64,000 nucleotides of DNA, from the NCBI GenBank assembly GCA_046299555.1, contig JBKBHS010000003.1:1-64000 (forward strand), given 5' to 3'. Position numbers and translations under genes: made by a program. The DNA is from CALKJP01 sp046299555. GTDB lineage: Bacteria > Bacteroidota > Bacteroidia > JACCXN01. Positions within the stretch are counted from its first letter, which is position 1. Each line of letters opens with the position of its first letter. A model generated the notes under the pieces. It did not search any database, was not told where the DNA came from, and worked only from the letters and a program-made list of their open reading frames with translations. Positions 18,272-26,841 of this stretch are shown piece after piece.

Positions 18272-19686
18272 TGTCTATATCAAACATTCAAGAAGTATTA
18301 AAACAAAAAATATTTACTTGCATCGCAAAAGTTGCTGATGAAGAAAAAATACCTGCTTTTGTAATTGGAGGATATGTACGCGATTTAATTTTAGAAAGAG
18401 ATTGTAAAGATATTGATATTGTTGTTCAGGGAAGCGGAATAGATTTTGCTCAAAAAGTAGCTGATAAATTAAATATACAACGCGTAAACTATTTTAAAAA
18501 CTTTGGTACCGCTATGTTTCAATTCAACGATTTAGTAATTGAATTTGTTGGTGCCAGAAAAGAATCGTACAACCGTAATTCACGTAAACCTATTGTAGAA
18601 AATGGTACTTTAGAAGACGATCAAAAAAGAAGAGATTTCACCATTAATGCACTTGCTATTAGCTTAAACAAAAATAATTTTGGAAAATTAATTGACCCAT
18701 TTAATGGTTTAAAAGATTTAGAAAAAAGAATTATACGTACTCCACTCGAACCTTCTCAAACCTATTCAGACGACCCATTAAGAATGATGCGAGCTATTCG
18801 CTTTGCATCACAACTAAACTTTACCATCGAAGAGAATTCACTTAAAGCCATTTCTGAAAATAAACATCGAATTGAAATTGTATCAAAAGAAAGAATAACC
18901 GATGAATTGAATAAAATAATTTTAAGTAAAAAACCATCCATCGGGTTTAATATACTATTTGATACAGGCTTGCTTGAACTAATTTTCCCCGAAATGGCTG
19001 CTCTTTATGGTGTAGAGATAATAAACGGGAAAGGACATAAAGACAACTTTTATCACACACTCCAAGTTTTAGACAATATCTGTTTAAACACTGAAAACTT
19101 ATGGCTTCGTTGGGCAGCAATTCTACATGATATTGCAAAGCCTGTAACCAAACGATTTGAAGAGGAACACGGATGGACATTTCATGGACATGAAGATAAA
19201 GGAGCACGCATGGTTCCAAAAATATTCCAAAACTTAAAATTGCCACTCGATGCTAAAATGAAATATGTACAAAAATTAGTACAATTACATTTAAGACCAA
19301 TAGCATTAAGCAAAGAAGAAATTACTGATTCGGCCATTAGAAGATTACTTTTTGAAGCAGGAGATGATATTGAAGATTTAATGATTTTATGCGAAGCTGA
19401 TATAACATCTAAAAATCCTGAAAAAGTTAAACGCTATCTTCAAAACTTTAAAATTGTTAGAGAAAAACTAAAAGAGGTAGAAGAAAAAGATAAACTCCGA
19501 AACTGGCAACCTCCTATTGATGGAAATGAAATAATGCAACTTTTTAACTTAAAACCGGGTAAAGAAGTTGGAATTTTAAAAATAGCTTTAAGAGAAGCTA
19601 TTTTAGATGGTATTATTGCCAACAATTATGATGATGCTAAAAAATTTATTATTCAAAAAGCAAAAGAAATTGGAGTAGCTAAATAA
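18271..19686 (+). CDS. cca: CCA tRNA nucleotidyltransferase (poly(A) polymerase family) with HD domain
   Basis: The protein has 471 residues. The nucleotidyltransferase signature GGYVRDLILERDCKDIDIVV gives the GG and DxD catalytic motifs, followed by the family RRDFTINALAI and DDPLRMMRAIRFASQL. Residues about 250-350 form an HD hydrolase domain (HTLQVLDN, LHDIAKP, FHGHEDKGARM). The enzyme adds or repairs the 3' CCA of tRNAs. An HD-containing class-II enzyme of this length is typical in Bacteroidota. It starts on a TAATG overlap with the gene before it. Confidence 0.95.
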   Translation: MSISNIQEVLKQKIFTCIAKVADEEKIPAFVIGGYVRDLILERDCKDIDIVVQGSGIDFAQKVADKLNIQRVNYFKNFGTAMFQFNDLVIEFVGARKESYNRNSRKPIVENGTLEDDQKRRDFTINALAISLNKNNFGKLIDPFNGLKDLEKRIIRTPLEPSQTYSDDPLRMMRAIRFASQLNFTIEENSLKAISENKHRIEIVSKERITDELNKIILSKKPSIGFNILFDTGLLELIFPEMAALYGVEIINGKGHKDNFYHTLQVLDNICLNTENLWLRWAAILHDIAKPVTKRFEEEHGWTFHGHEDKGARMVPKIFQNLKLPLDAKMKYVQKLVQLHLRPIALSKEEITDSAIRRLLFEAGDDIEDLMILCEADITSKNPEKVKRYLQNFKIVREKLKEVEEKDKLRNWQPPIDGNEIMQLFNLKPGKEVGILKIALREAILDGIIANNYDDAKKFIIQKAKEIGVAK

Positions 19687-19688
19687 TA

Positions 19689-22600
19689 TTAATCGTTACC
19701 AAATTTCTTACGTATTACTTTTCTCTTCTTTTCAACTATATAAAAAGACACATATAAACCTTCTGCTTCTCCGGTAATATCTAATTCTATATTATTTTGT
19801 GTTAAAATATATTTCTCACTTAGTATTTTTTCATCCATCGTAATAATATACTTCCCATAAGGTAAGAAAAATTCAAAGCTTCCGTCAATTTCAGTTAGGG
19901 TACTAAACACTTTACCATTTTGTGCCATTATTTTTATTCGTGATAAATCAAATGGTTTATCAGCATCAGCAGCTAAAGATTCTCTATCTAAGGTAACTTT
20001 ACCTTTTACTTTTACTCCCCTAACAAATGGCACAGGCATTTTAGTTCGTTTTAGTAGTTCTACACTATCGCTTACTGTACAAAACCAACCATCAAGCGGT
20101 ACTAAAGGAGTAGCTAAAAAACGATATGTTCCAAGTGCATAATTTTGCATTAAGGCTTCTCCTCTTTCGTTGGTAATAACTTCATAATCGCCATATTTAA
20201 TTACAACATTTTCTAATACCTGTTCTCCTCTATCTTTTTCACCATTACCGTTTATATCAAGGAAAGCAACAAACTCAACATCAGCATATCGCTTCTTTAA
20301 AAATGGTATTGGAATACCAAATTCTTTTCTAACTCCTACACCGAAATTGTATGATTGATTAAATGTTTGAACATCATTTTCAGACAATGGTGGCATATTA
20401 GCTACATTATTGTAAAGCTGTCGTCTGTTACCACTGGTGAAAATATTATAATTTACATTCACTTTAAACCTCCAACCAGATACGGTGAAATAGTATAATT
20501 CCGGGAATAATGATATGTTGTGCTGCTTATAAAAGTTTACATAAGAATAATTTATACCATTCATCATTACAAAACGGGTATTGGGGAAAACATATTGATT
20601 CTGTAATGAAATAAAAATAGATTGTGGATTAAATTTTTGATCCAATAAAATTCGATGATCATTAACTGAATTTGGACCATAAAAATAGCGGGCATTTAAT
20701 GTAAGCATTCTATAAAATACCAGCGAATTTGCTTGTAACGAAAAATATTCTTTTACATTAGGAACATCAATAGGGTCGTTATACCCGGCTCTTAAATTTA
20801 ATGCTATACGTAAATTTTCTTTTAAATCGTAAGTATTATAAATCAATCCTATACCTCTATAATGCCATCTAAATCTTGCAATATCCGAAAGATTATAAAA
20901 TGCAATCGGTTGAAAAATTCCTAATTTGGAAGAATATCCAACATTAACTTGATTAAATATGGTTGTATTTACCGGTAAATTTGAAGTTGGTGTAGGTTGT
21001 AATGGTATTAGTTTATTACTTGCATTTAGCAACATTATATACCATTTTTCATTGATAACATATCGTGAACGATGATTATAGAAAATTCGCTCAAAATTAC
21101 TAACTGCATAATCTTTATTGTTGTACCCAAATACATGATTGGTATTTAATCGATTTTGTATAAAATTTCCTGTATAATTTAATCTAATCAGGTAGCCTTG
21201 TCGTTGAGAAGTTACATTATTTTGCGTTTGACTTGCATTGGTTAATGCAGCATTTACACCAAAATTTTGATTTTTTAAGAAATTAAAATTTGTTCTAAAA
21301 TTTAATGCATCAATATTTAGATTAGCTCTATTATTATTACTTCTGGCATACTGTATAAACGCTTTATTGTTTTTAAAATATTTTACTTCATAAAAGGCTC
21401 CAAACGATGTTATGGGAGCAGGTTTAAATATATGAGGGTTCTTTACAAAAAAAGCTCCGATTCTATGTCTCGGATGAACAAAATAATCTGCTTTAATTCC
21501 TCTACCGAAATTGGGTATCCCCATTGCTCCACCGGTTATATTTCCAACCTGCACACTTCCTTTGCGATGAAAATATCCAACATAATACATTGCATTATTT
21601 TGCAAATTTTTATTGTAAAAATTGCTGCTGTAATTAATTTGTCCGAAATAAACCAGACTTGAATTTTGCGAAAGTTCTGTATTACCTCTCAAATTGAGCA
21701 TGGTAATAGGCTCAGAACCAAATATATTATTTACATTTAAATCGGCAATTAAAGGCAAATAAGCCGAACCGTAAGGATTTACCTTTTTTGTATCACTAAG
21801 CTTAACAAAATTTATTCGAGAGCCTTTTCTGTAAAAATTTTTTGCTCCTTGCTTGGGTTCTGTAGAATTGGCATATAAAGTAAATTCTTGTTCTTCCCTC
21901 ATATTAAATGGGCGGTAAGTTTCTAAATCTACACGTTGAAAATTTCTGGCTGCAGGAGCATATTTATATTTATAATGTAAAGTAGTATCTTCTTGCGACT
22001 CTAATCTTAATGTTGTAAAATTGGTTTTAATAACGTTATTATTAGTATCTGTTATTATAGCATTTGTTCTTGGATTTATAAGTGTAAAAAGAATTTCTTG
22101 TTTATCAGGCCCTGTGTTTAATAAATTAAAATTAAACGGAGCCTCATTTTCTCCATTTTTAAAATATATTTTTGAAGAAGGCCCTGCTGTTAAATCCCAG
22201 CTGGATCGTTTAATAGTTGAAGCGGTAAAATAATTAAATGCTAATTGCTTATCTTCGTTAGATATTACAAATGCATTGATAATAAACTTAAATGACCCTC
22301 TTGAAATCGATTTGGGGACTAATCTGATAGGAATAAAAACCGAATCTCCCGGATTTAACGTATATTCTCTATTGGTTTTGGAAAGATTTTTCCAATCATT
22401 CGGATAATCTAATTCTAATGTAAATGTAATGGCCTCATTGGAGTTATTATTCACTCGAGCCATATTGGTAATTATTTCCCCTTCTTTTAGTTCTTTTTCT
22501 TTGGTATTAAAAATTAGTTCTATGGGAGCTTTGGGCTTTTGAGGCTCCACTGGAATTGTTGTTAAATTTTCAGACGTTTGCGAAGTTTTATTATCAGTTG

Positions 22601-22739
22601 GATTTGGGTTTACATTATCTGTTGGAACTGCGGGATTATTATTATTTTCATTAACTTGAGCTATTGCTGAAACAGATATTAATTGCAACAAAAGTATAAT
22701 GCAATAAACAAAAAAATATTTCAGCATTAATTTATTCAT
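19689..22739 (-). CDS. Large usher-like outer-membrane protein of a surface-fibre locus
   Basis: The protein has 1016 residues. A signal peptide ends near VSAIAQ (residue 28), then a Pro/Asn/Thr-rich linker. Residues about 70-190 look like an Ig-like NEW3 domain (NNSNEAITFTLELDYPNDW, ending YTLNPGDSVFIPIRL). Residues about 290-810 are a long aromatic-rich run of alternating strands, as in a large barrel. From about 822 the SdrB-like turn FLDINGNGEKDRGEQVLENV and a carboxypeptidase-regulatory-like repeat (GKVFSTLTEIDGSFEFFLPYGKY) follow. Barrel plus C-terminal Ig-like plug domains is how ushers are built, and the neighbours are a chaperone and two subunits. No sequence match to FimD is claimed; the usher role is inferred. 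Confidence 0.6.
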   Translation of the reverse strand: MNKLMLKYFFVYCIILLLQLISVSAIAQVNENNNNPAVPTDNVNPNPTDNKTSQTSENLTTIPVEPQKPKAPIELIFNTKEKELKEGEIITNMARVNNNSNEAITFTLELDYPNDWKNLSKTNREYTLNPGDSVFIPIRLVPKSISRGSFKFIINAFVISNEDKQLAFNYFTASTIKRSSWDLTAGPSSKIYFKNGENEAPFNFNLLNTGPDKQEILFTLINPRTNAIITDTNNNVIKTNFTTLRLESQEDTTLHYKYKYAPAARNFQRVDLETYRPFNMREEQEFTLYANSTEPKQGAKNFYRKGSRINFVKLSDTKKVNPYGSAYLPLIADLNVNNIFGSEPITMLNLRGNTELSQNSSLVYFGQINYSSNFYNKNLQNNAMYYVGYFHRKGSVQVGNITGGAMGIPNFGRGIKADYFVHPRHRIGAFFVKNPHIFKPAPITSFGAFYEVKYFKNNKAFIQYARSNNNRANLNIDALNFRTNFNFLKNQNFGVNAALTNASQTQNNVTSQRQGYLIRLNYTGNFIQNRLNTNHVFGYNNKDYAVSNFERIFYNHRSRYVINEKWYIMLLNASNKLIPLQPTPTSNLPVNTTIFNQVNVGYSSKLGIFQPIAFYNLSDIARFRWHYRGIGLIYNTYDLKENLRIALNLRAGYNDPIDVPNVKEYFSLQANSLVFYRMLTLNARYFYGPNSVNDHRILLDQKFNPQSIFISLQNQYVFPNTRFVMMNGINYSYVNFYKQHNISLFPELYYFTVSGWRFKVNVNYNIFTSGNRRQLYNNVANMPPLSENDVQTFNQSYNFGVGVRKEFGIPIPFLKKRYADVEFVAFLDINGNGEKDRGEQVLENVVIKYGDYEVITNERGEALMQNYALGTYRFLATPLVPLDGWFCTVSDSVELLKRTKMPVPFVRGVKVKGKVTLDRESLAADADKPFDLSRIKIMAQNGKVFSTLTEIDGSFEFFLPYGKYIITMDEKILSEKYILTQNNIELDITGEAEGLYVSFYIVEKKRKVIRKKFGND

Positions 22740-22740
22740 G

Positions 22741-23352
22741 CTATAATTCTTCTATCAATAAAAACTTTAGGCTTAGTTGATATATTCCACTTCTTAAATT
22801 TAATCCGGGAGTAATTCTATAATCAATGGTAAAATTATATTCATTAAAATTAGTTAAATAGCTGCCGGGACCATTTACATTGGTTATGCATGATCCAGCA
22901 GGTATAGTTACTCCTCCGTTAAAATCTATAATATCAAAAAAGTCTGCATGATTATTTAATAAATTAACAAAAGCAGAACCTGTTAATGAAGTATTACATG
23001 CATTTCTAACTCTAATTTCGAGTAAGTCAATTCCGGGTACATTTCCGGAAGAGGTATAATTTACGAGCGATTCCCATTCATTGGCAGGTGTTGGTGCTAA
23101 AGGATTATTATCAACTATAACCCTGAGCATCCATCGGCAATCGGGATCTAAATTAATACTATTATCAACAGTAATTCTTAGCTGCGATGCCCCATTTTGG
23201 GTAATTCCACCCAAATATTTTGAGAATGAATCAAATGTAAAATCAACATTGGCTACCGTTGGCATGCTAATTGAAACGGCATCGCAATGCTGCGCTAATA
23301 AATTGATTGGTATAAATAGAAATTGTAAAAGTACTAAGTAAAAATGTTTCAA
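22741..23352 (-). CDS. Minor fibre-subunit-like secreted protein
   Basis: From TTG at 23352 the protein has 203 residues and a clean signal peptide, MKHFYLVLLQFLFIPINLLAQ. The longer frame from 23427 would start inside a terminator hairpin and add 25 unsuitable residues. It is homologous to the subunit upstream: VDFTFDSFSKYLGGIT matches IDFVFDDINEYYAGIT, and the ends FTIDYRITPGL / GIYQLSLKFLLIEEL match YTIDYRILPGL / GVYSMYVQYILLEDQ. It has four cysteines after the signal, unlike the major subunit. The usher-like gene starts one base after its stop. Confidence 0.6.
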   Translation of the reverse strand: MKHFYLVLLQFLFIPINLLAQHCDAVSISMPTVANVDFTFDSFSKYLGGITQNGASQLRITVDNSINLDPDCRWMLRVIVDNNPLAPTPANEWESLVNYTSSGNVPGIDLLEIRVRNACNTSLTGSAFVNLLNNHADFFDIIDFNGGVTIPAGSCITNVNGPGSYLTNFNEYNFTIDYRITPGLNLRSGIYQLSLKFLLIEEL

Positions 23353-23383
23353 AACTGAGATAATTTGTTCATTCAATAAAATA

Positions 23384-23422
23384 AAAAAGTAGAGAAGAGA
23401 ATAATTCTCTTCTCCACTTTTT
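23384..23422 (-). terminator. Terminator/attenuator between the two subunit genes
   Basis: The stem GAGAAGAGAA (23392-23401) with TTCTCTTCTC (23405-23414) extends by AAAAAGT/ACTTTTT across one mismatch. On the minus strand it is followed by TTTTTTATTTTATT. It starts 13 bases after the upstream subunit stop. Partial read-through would give much more of the first subunit than of the second and the usher-like protein, as in classical fimbrial operons. Confidence 0.8.
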
Positions 23423-23434
23423 ATCATATTTTTT

Positions 23435-24223
23435 TTATTGATCTTCTAATAAAATATATTGTACGTACATACTGTAAACACCTGGTTGAGCATAATAACC
23501 GGGACCGTTAACAGTTACTAAGTCTTGAGCAACAGTACCGGATGCATCAAAAGCCATTGGGAAGATAGCTGGTAAACCAGGCAAAATACGATAGTCAATA
23601 GTGTAATAATAATCACTTGCTAAAGTACCTGCTGTTAAATAACTACCACCTGTAACACCGTCTTGACCAACACCGGTAGTACCTGCATGTCCTGCAATAT
23701 ACTTATCGTTTATTGTTGGTGGAGTTCCTGCATTGGCAGGGTCAACATAAATACTGTTAGAACCTGCAGGTGCTGATGCTGCCGGGAAAGGGGCGCTATA
23801 GTCTGCATAGGCACCGGTTGCAGCTGTAGCATTGTTGTTAGGTCCATTTTGTCTAAGTTCTAACAAACTTAAAGGTAATTGATTTGTTGCCAAACCCGAA
23901 CCCCCGGTACCATACACAATGTGTTGATCCCAAAAACCGGGAGCTACATTTCCGGTTGAATTTCCAATAGCATACAAATCCCAGTTTACTGTAGCACTTA
24001 CTTTTAAAATTGTTGCAGCATATTTAGTAATACCTGCATAGTACTCATTGATATCGTCAAAAACGAAATCAATTTGATTTGGAGTACTCATGTTTAATTG
24101 AAGGATGGGTTGTAAATCCATTGTAATGGTTACATCTTTTTCATCCTGAAGCTGAGCAAATGCAGTTGTTCCAGCAAACATTGCCAGCATTGAGCATAAA
24201 ATTACTTTTTTCTTCATACGCAT
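23435..24223 (-). CDS. Major fibre-subunit-like secreted protein
   Basis: The protein has 262 residues with a signal peptide ending TTAFAQ (about residue 24). The mature part is rich in Ala, Gly, Thr and Pro, has no cysteine, and is beta-strand-like. N-terminal VTITMDLQPILQLNMSTPNQIDF and C-terminal QPGVYSMYVQYILLEDQ flank a low-complexity middle. It is homologous to the next protein in the operon. The terminator right after it suggests that it is the most abundant product. It may build a fibre together with the chaperone and usher-like proteins; this is inference from context. Confidence 0.6.
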   Translation of the reverse strand: MRMKKKVILCSMLAMFAGTTAFAQLQDEKDVTITMDLQPILQLNMSTPNQIDFVFDDINEYYAGITKYAATILKVSATVNWDLYAIGNSTGNVAPGFWDQHIVYGTGGSGLATNQLPLSLLELRQNGPNNNATAATGAYADYSAPFPAASAPAGSNSIYVDPANAGTPPTINDKYIAGHAGTTGVGQDGVTGGSYLTAGTLASDYYYTIDYRILPGLPAIFPMAFDASGTVAQDLVTVNGPGYYAQPGVYSMYVQYILLEDQ

Positions 24224-24318
24224 TTGGTTTTAATAGTTAGAAATTCATGTTTTAACATTAATTAACTTTTATACTATCTTATTTAAATAAGGTTTCAAAA
24301 AAAATTTTTTTAGGTGTT

Positions 24319-25260
24319 TTACTCTATTATAAAATCAATTTCAGCAGCCTCTATCTCGTCTTTACTCCCAAAATCAAGTACGCCAACAGCAGAATATTTT
24401 CCCTTTTCTAAATTTTCAGGAAGATTAAATAAATAATTACGAGTATAGCCTGGTAAAATTGTAAATCGTTTTACGCTTAATTTTTGTTGTTTTCCGTTAC
24501 TTAAATTTGATAACTCTACATATGCCATGCATTGAGCAATTCCGTCACCTGAATTGGTAAGTACAATGTCTAATTTTTTTATGGAAGAGGTATCTTTTAC
24601 TAACTTAAAATTTTTTATTTCTACTTTATTAACTTTTACATTGGGAGGGTTTTGATATATATATACTCCAAAAGCAAATGTGGGTATCACCCCTAAAGCT
24701 ATCGTGTTTCCACTACTTGTTGCATCCAACTTTTCTCTTTCTTTTGCTTGTTCTACAAATAATACCGCCCATGCAGCACGATTGTTTTCTTCTCCTTCAG
24801 GTACGCTTACAGTTACTTTAATTTTTTGTACTTCACCGGGATTTAAAGTAAAAAAGGTAGGTGAAATGTTCATCCATTTAGAAAGTGAATATTTACTTTC
24901 TCCCGGTTTCATAAATATTGAACGACCTTTGTTGTCCATATCAAAATCCCTCATGCTTACTTTAAATGAATTGATTTGCTTGGTATCATTTGTTACCTTT
25001 ATTTCATATGTTTTAGTTGCTCCGGGCTTTAAATTAAAATTTAAGCGCGAAGGAGTTACAGCTACTCCCATGTCTTTAAAAACAGAGTCAGGAGCATCCG
25101 CTAAGTTTTTCTGATTGGAATTAACAACAGATGTATCAACCGTAGATGGTAAAGTTGTTTTAACAGAATCCTCTTGTGTGTTTTGAGCTATATTATACTT
25201 AAAATTAAAAATTATGATTAATAATAATAAAATCCTTAACTTATTCATAAACTTATTCAT
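24319..25260 (-). CDS. Periplasmic chaperone-like protein of the fibre locus
   Basis: The protein has 313 residues and a signal peptide ending near KYNIAQ (about residue 26; an alternative ATG is at 25248). Two Ig-like domains can be seen. The first, VTPSRLNFNLKPGATKTYEIKVTNDTKQINSFKVSM to TFFTLNPGEVQKIKVTVSVPEG, has the order of a PapD-like or DUF916-like domain: strand, NP-G-hydrophobic turn and a conserved Arg/Ala-rich strand (NNRAAWAVLFV). The second runs from about 215 to 313. Its position ahead of two exported subunits and an usher-like barrel fits a chaperone. The 95 bases before the first subunit include a 14-base palindrome (24278-24291). Confidence 0.6.
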   Translation of the reverse strand: MNKFMNKLRILLLLIIIFNFKYNIAQNTQEDSVKTTLPSTVDTSVVNSNQKNLADAPDSVFKDMGVAVTPSRLNFNLKPGATKTYEIKVTNDTKQINSFKVSMRDFDMDNKGRSIFMKPGESKYSLSKWMNISPTFFTLNPGEVQKIKVTVSVPEGEENNRAAWAVLFVEQAKEREKLDATSSGNTIALGVIPTFAFGVYIYQNPPNVKVNKVEIKNFKLVKDTSSIKKLDIVLTNSGDGIAQCMAYVELSNLSNGKQQKLSVKRFTILPGYTRNYLFNLPENLEKGKYSAVGVLDFGSKDEIEAAEIDFIIE

Positions 25261-25353
25261 ACCTTGTAATTTTGTAGTTGCTATTTTACAAATATTTTCT
25301 TAATAGAATTATTATTTTATGTATAATTTCTGATAAAAATTAGTAATTATACT

Positions 25354-25361
25354 TAATTTTG
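25354..25361 (+). promoter_or_regulatory. -7 promoter element of the beta-helix lipoprotein gene
   Basis: TAATTTTG matches TAnnTTTG and puts the transcription start near 25368, 15 bases before the ATG at 25383. It contains the TTG that could otherwise be mistaken for a start codon at 25359. Confidence 0.5.
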
Positions 25362-25382
25362 AAGCTCTTACGTTATAATATC

Positions 25383-26774
25383 ATGTTTCAAAAAAACATA
25401 AAATTTATTTTACTATTTACTGTTATAACATTAATTTATTCTTCTTGCAAAAAAGATAAATTTTTAACCGATAGCACAGCTACACTATCCTTTTCTCGCG
25501 ACACTTTGCTTTTTGATACGGTATTTACCAATATAGGTTCCGCTACTAAGCAAATAAAAGTGTATAATACCTACAATCAGAAAATTAAAATTTCATCTGT
25601 TTCATTAGGCGGTGGAACCAGCTCACAATTTCGATTTAATATTGATGGCTTCCCCGGACCATTTGTTAAGGATATTGAAATTTTACCAAAAGACAGTCTA
25701 TTTATATTTGTAGAAGTAACGGTAAATCCTCAAAACGCCAATAGCCCGATGATTGTTGAGGACTCTTTGTTATTTTCAGTAAATGGGAACATTCAAAAAG
25801 TACCGCTCATAGCGTGGGGACAAGATAATTACTACGTAAATGCGGGTGTAGTTAGCGGAAATGTTACTTTAAATAATGATAAACCATGGGTTATTTATCG
25901 TTATTTAGCAGTTGATGAAAATTCAACACTAACCATACCGGAAGGCACTCAGTTGCATTTTTACGGAAACGCTCGTTTTTTTGTGTTTGGAACACTTAAA
26001 GTAAACGGAACAATTGAAAAACCTGTCGTATTTCAAGGAGCACGCTTGGAACAGTATTACAGAGAACTTCCCGGGCAATGGATTGGCATGTATTTTTATG
26101 CAGGAAGTAAAGAAAACGAAATTCAAAATTGTATTATAAAAAATGCTATTGTAGGCATTCAAGCTGATACCAATGTAGCTCCCCTACCTACATTAAAATT
26201 GCATAATACAGAAATTAAAAACATGCGCGAAGTAGGTTTGCTTGCACTTGGAGCTAAAATAGAAGCAACCAATACCCTTATTTCTGAATGTGGGAAATAC
26301 TGTGCTGCATTTGTTATTGGAGGAGAATACGATTTTAAGCATTGCACCTTTGCCAATTACTGGAATCGCTCATCGAGAAAAACTCCGGCAATATTTATGA
26401 ATAATTATTATGAAGATAATACCGGAAAAATTCAACTCAGACCTATTACCAAAGCCGATTTTACCAACTGTATTATTTTTGGGAACAACGAAGATGAAGT
26501 TGGATTTGACAAAGATGATGGAGCAGATATTACATATAGCTTTAAAAATTGTATTATAAAATCAAAAAACACTAATTTATCGGGCAATAATAATCATTAC
26601 AACCAAGAACCCGGATTTTATAATGTAGCTGAACGTGATTTTAGCTTAAAAGAAAATGCCTTTGCCATTGATAAAGGTGATGGAAGTATTATTAATGGTC
26701 TGCTAACCAAAGACATTAAAGACAAACCTCGCAGCATTCCTCCCGACATTGGCGCTTTTGAATACGCCCCTTAA
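25383..26774 (+). CDS. Lipoprotein with right-handed parallel beta-helix domain
   Basis: From the ATG the protein has 463 residues and begins with a lipoprotein signal ending LIYSSC. Residues 40-140 form an Ig-like domain. Residues about 190-430 have the short repeated strands of a parallel beta-helix (IQNCIIKNAIVGIQADTN, LKLHNTEIKNMREVGLLALGAK, ADFTNCIIFGNN). The end, DKGDGSIINGL to PPDIGAFEYAP, is the choice-of-anchor-Q type C-terminus. It is probably a surface-exposed lipoprotein; its substrate is unknown. It is divergent from the fibre locus. Confidence 0.8.
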   Translation: MFQKNIKFILLFTVITLIYSSCKKDKFLTDSTATLSFSRDTLLFDTVFTNIGSATKQIKVYNTYNQKIKISSVSLGGGTSSQFRFNIDGFPGPFVKDIEILPKDSLFIFVEVTVNPQNANSPMIVEDSLLFSVNGNIQKVPLIAWGQDNYYVNAGVVSGNVTLNNDKPWVIYRYLAVDENSTLTIPEGTQLHFYGNARFFVFGTLKVNGTIEKPVVFQGARLEQYYRELPGQWIGMYFYAGSKENEIQNCIIKNAIVGIQADTNVAPLPTLKLHNTEIKNMREVGLLALGAKIEATNTLISECGKYCAAFVIGGEYDFKHCTFANYWNRSSRKTPAIFMNNYYEDNTGKIQLRPITKADFTNCIIFGNNEDEVGFDKDDGADITYSFKNCIIKSKNTNLSGNNNHYNQEPGFYNVAERDFSLKENAFAIDKGDGSIINGLLTKDIKDKPRSIPPDIGAFEYAP

Positions 26775-26841
26775 AATCCTATTTTTAATTATCCTTCATT
26801 GTAAAATAATTTTAATTTTACGCCTCCTAAAATTTTAAGGC

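Noticed and set aside
24680..25114. 144-codon frame antisense to the chaperone-like gene
   Set aside because: The minus-strand gene has a signal peptide and Ig-like domains; the antisense frame has no domain.
25359..25382. TTG start eight codons upstream of the beta-helix lipoprotein
   Set aside because: The TTG is part of the -7 element TAATTTTG, and the downstream ATG gives a clean lipoprotein signal.
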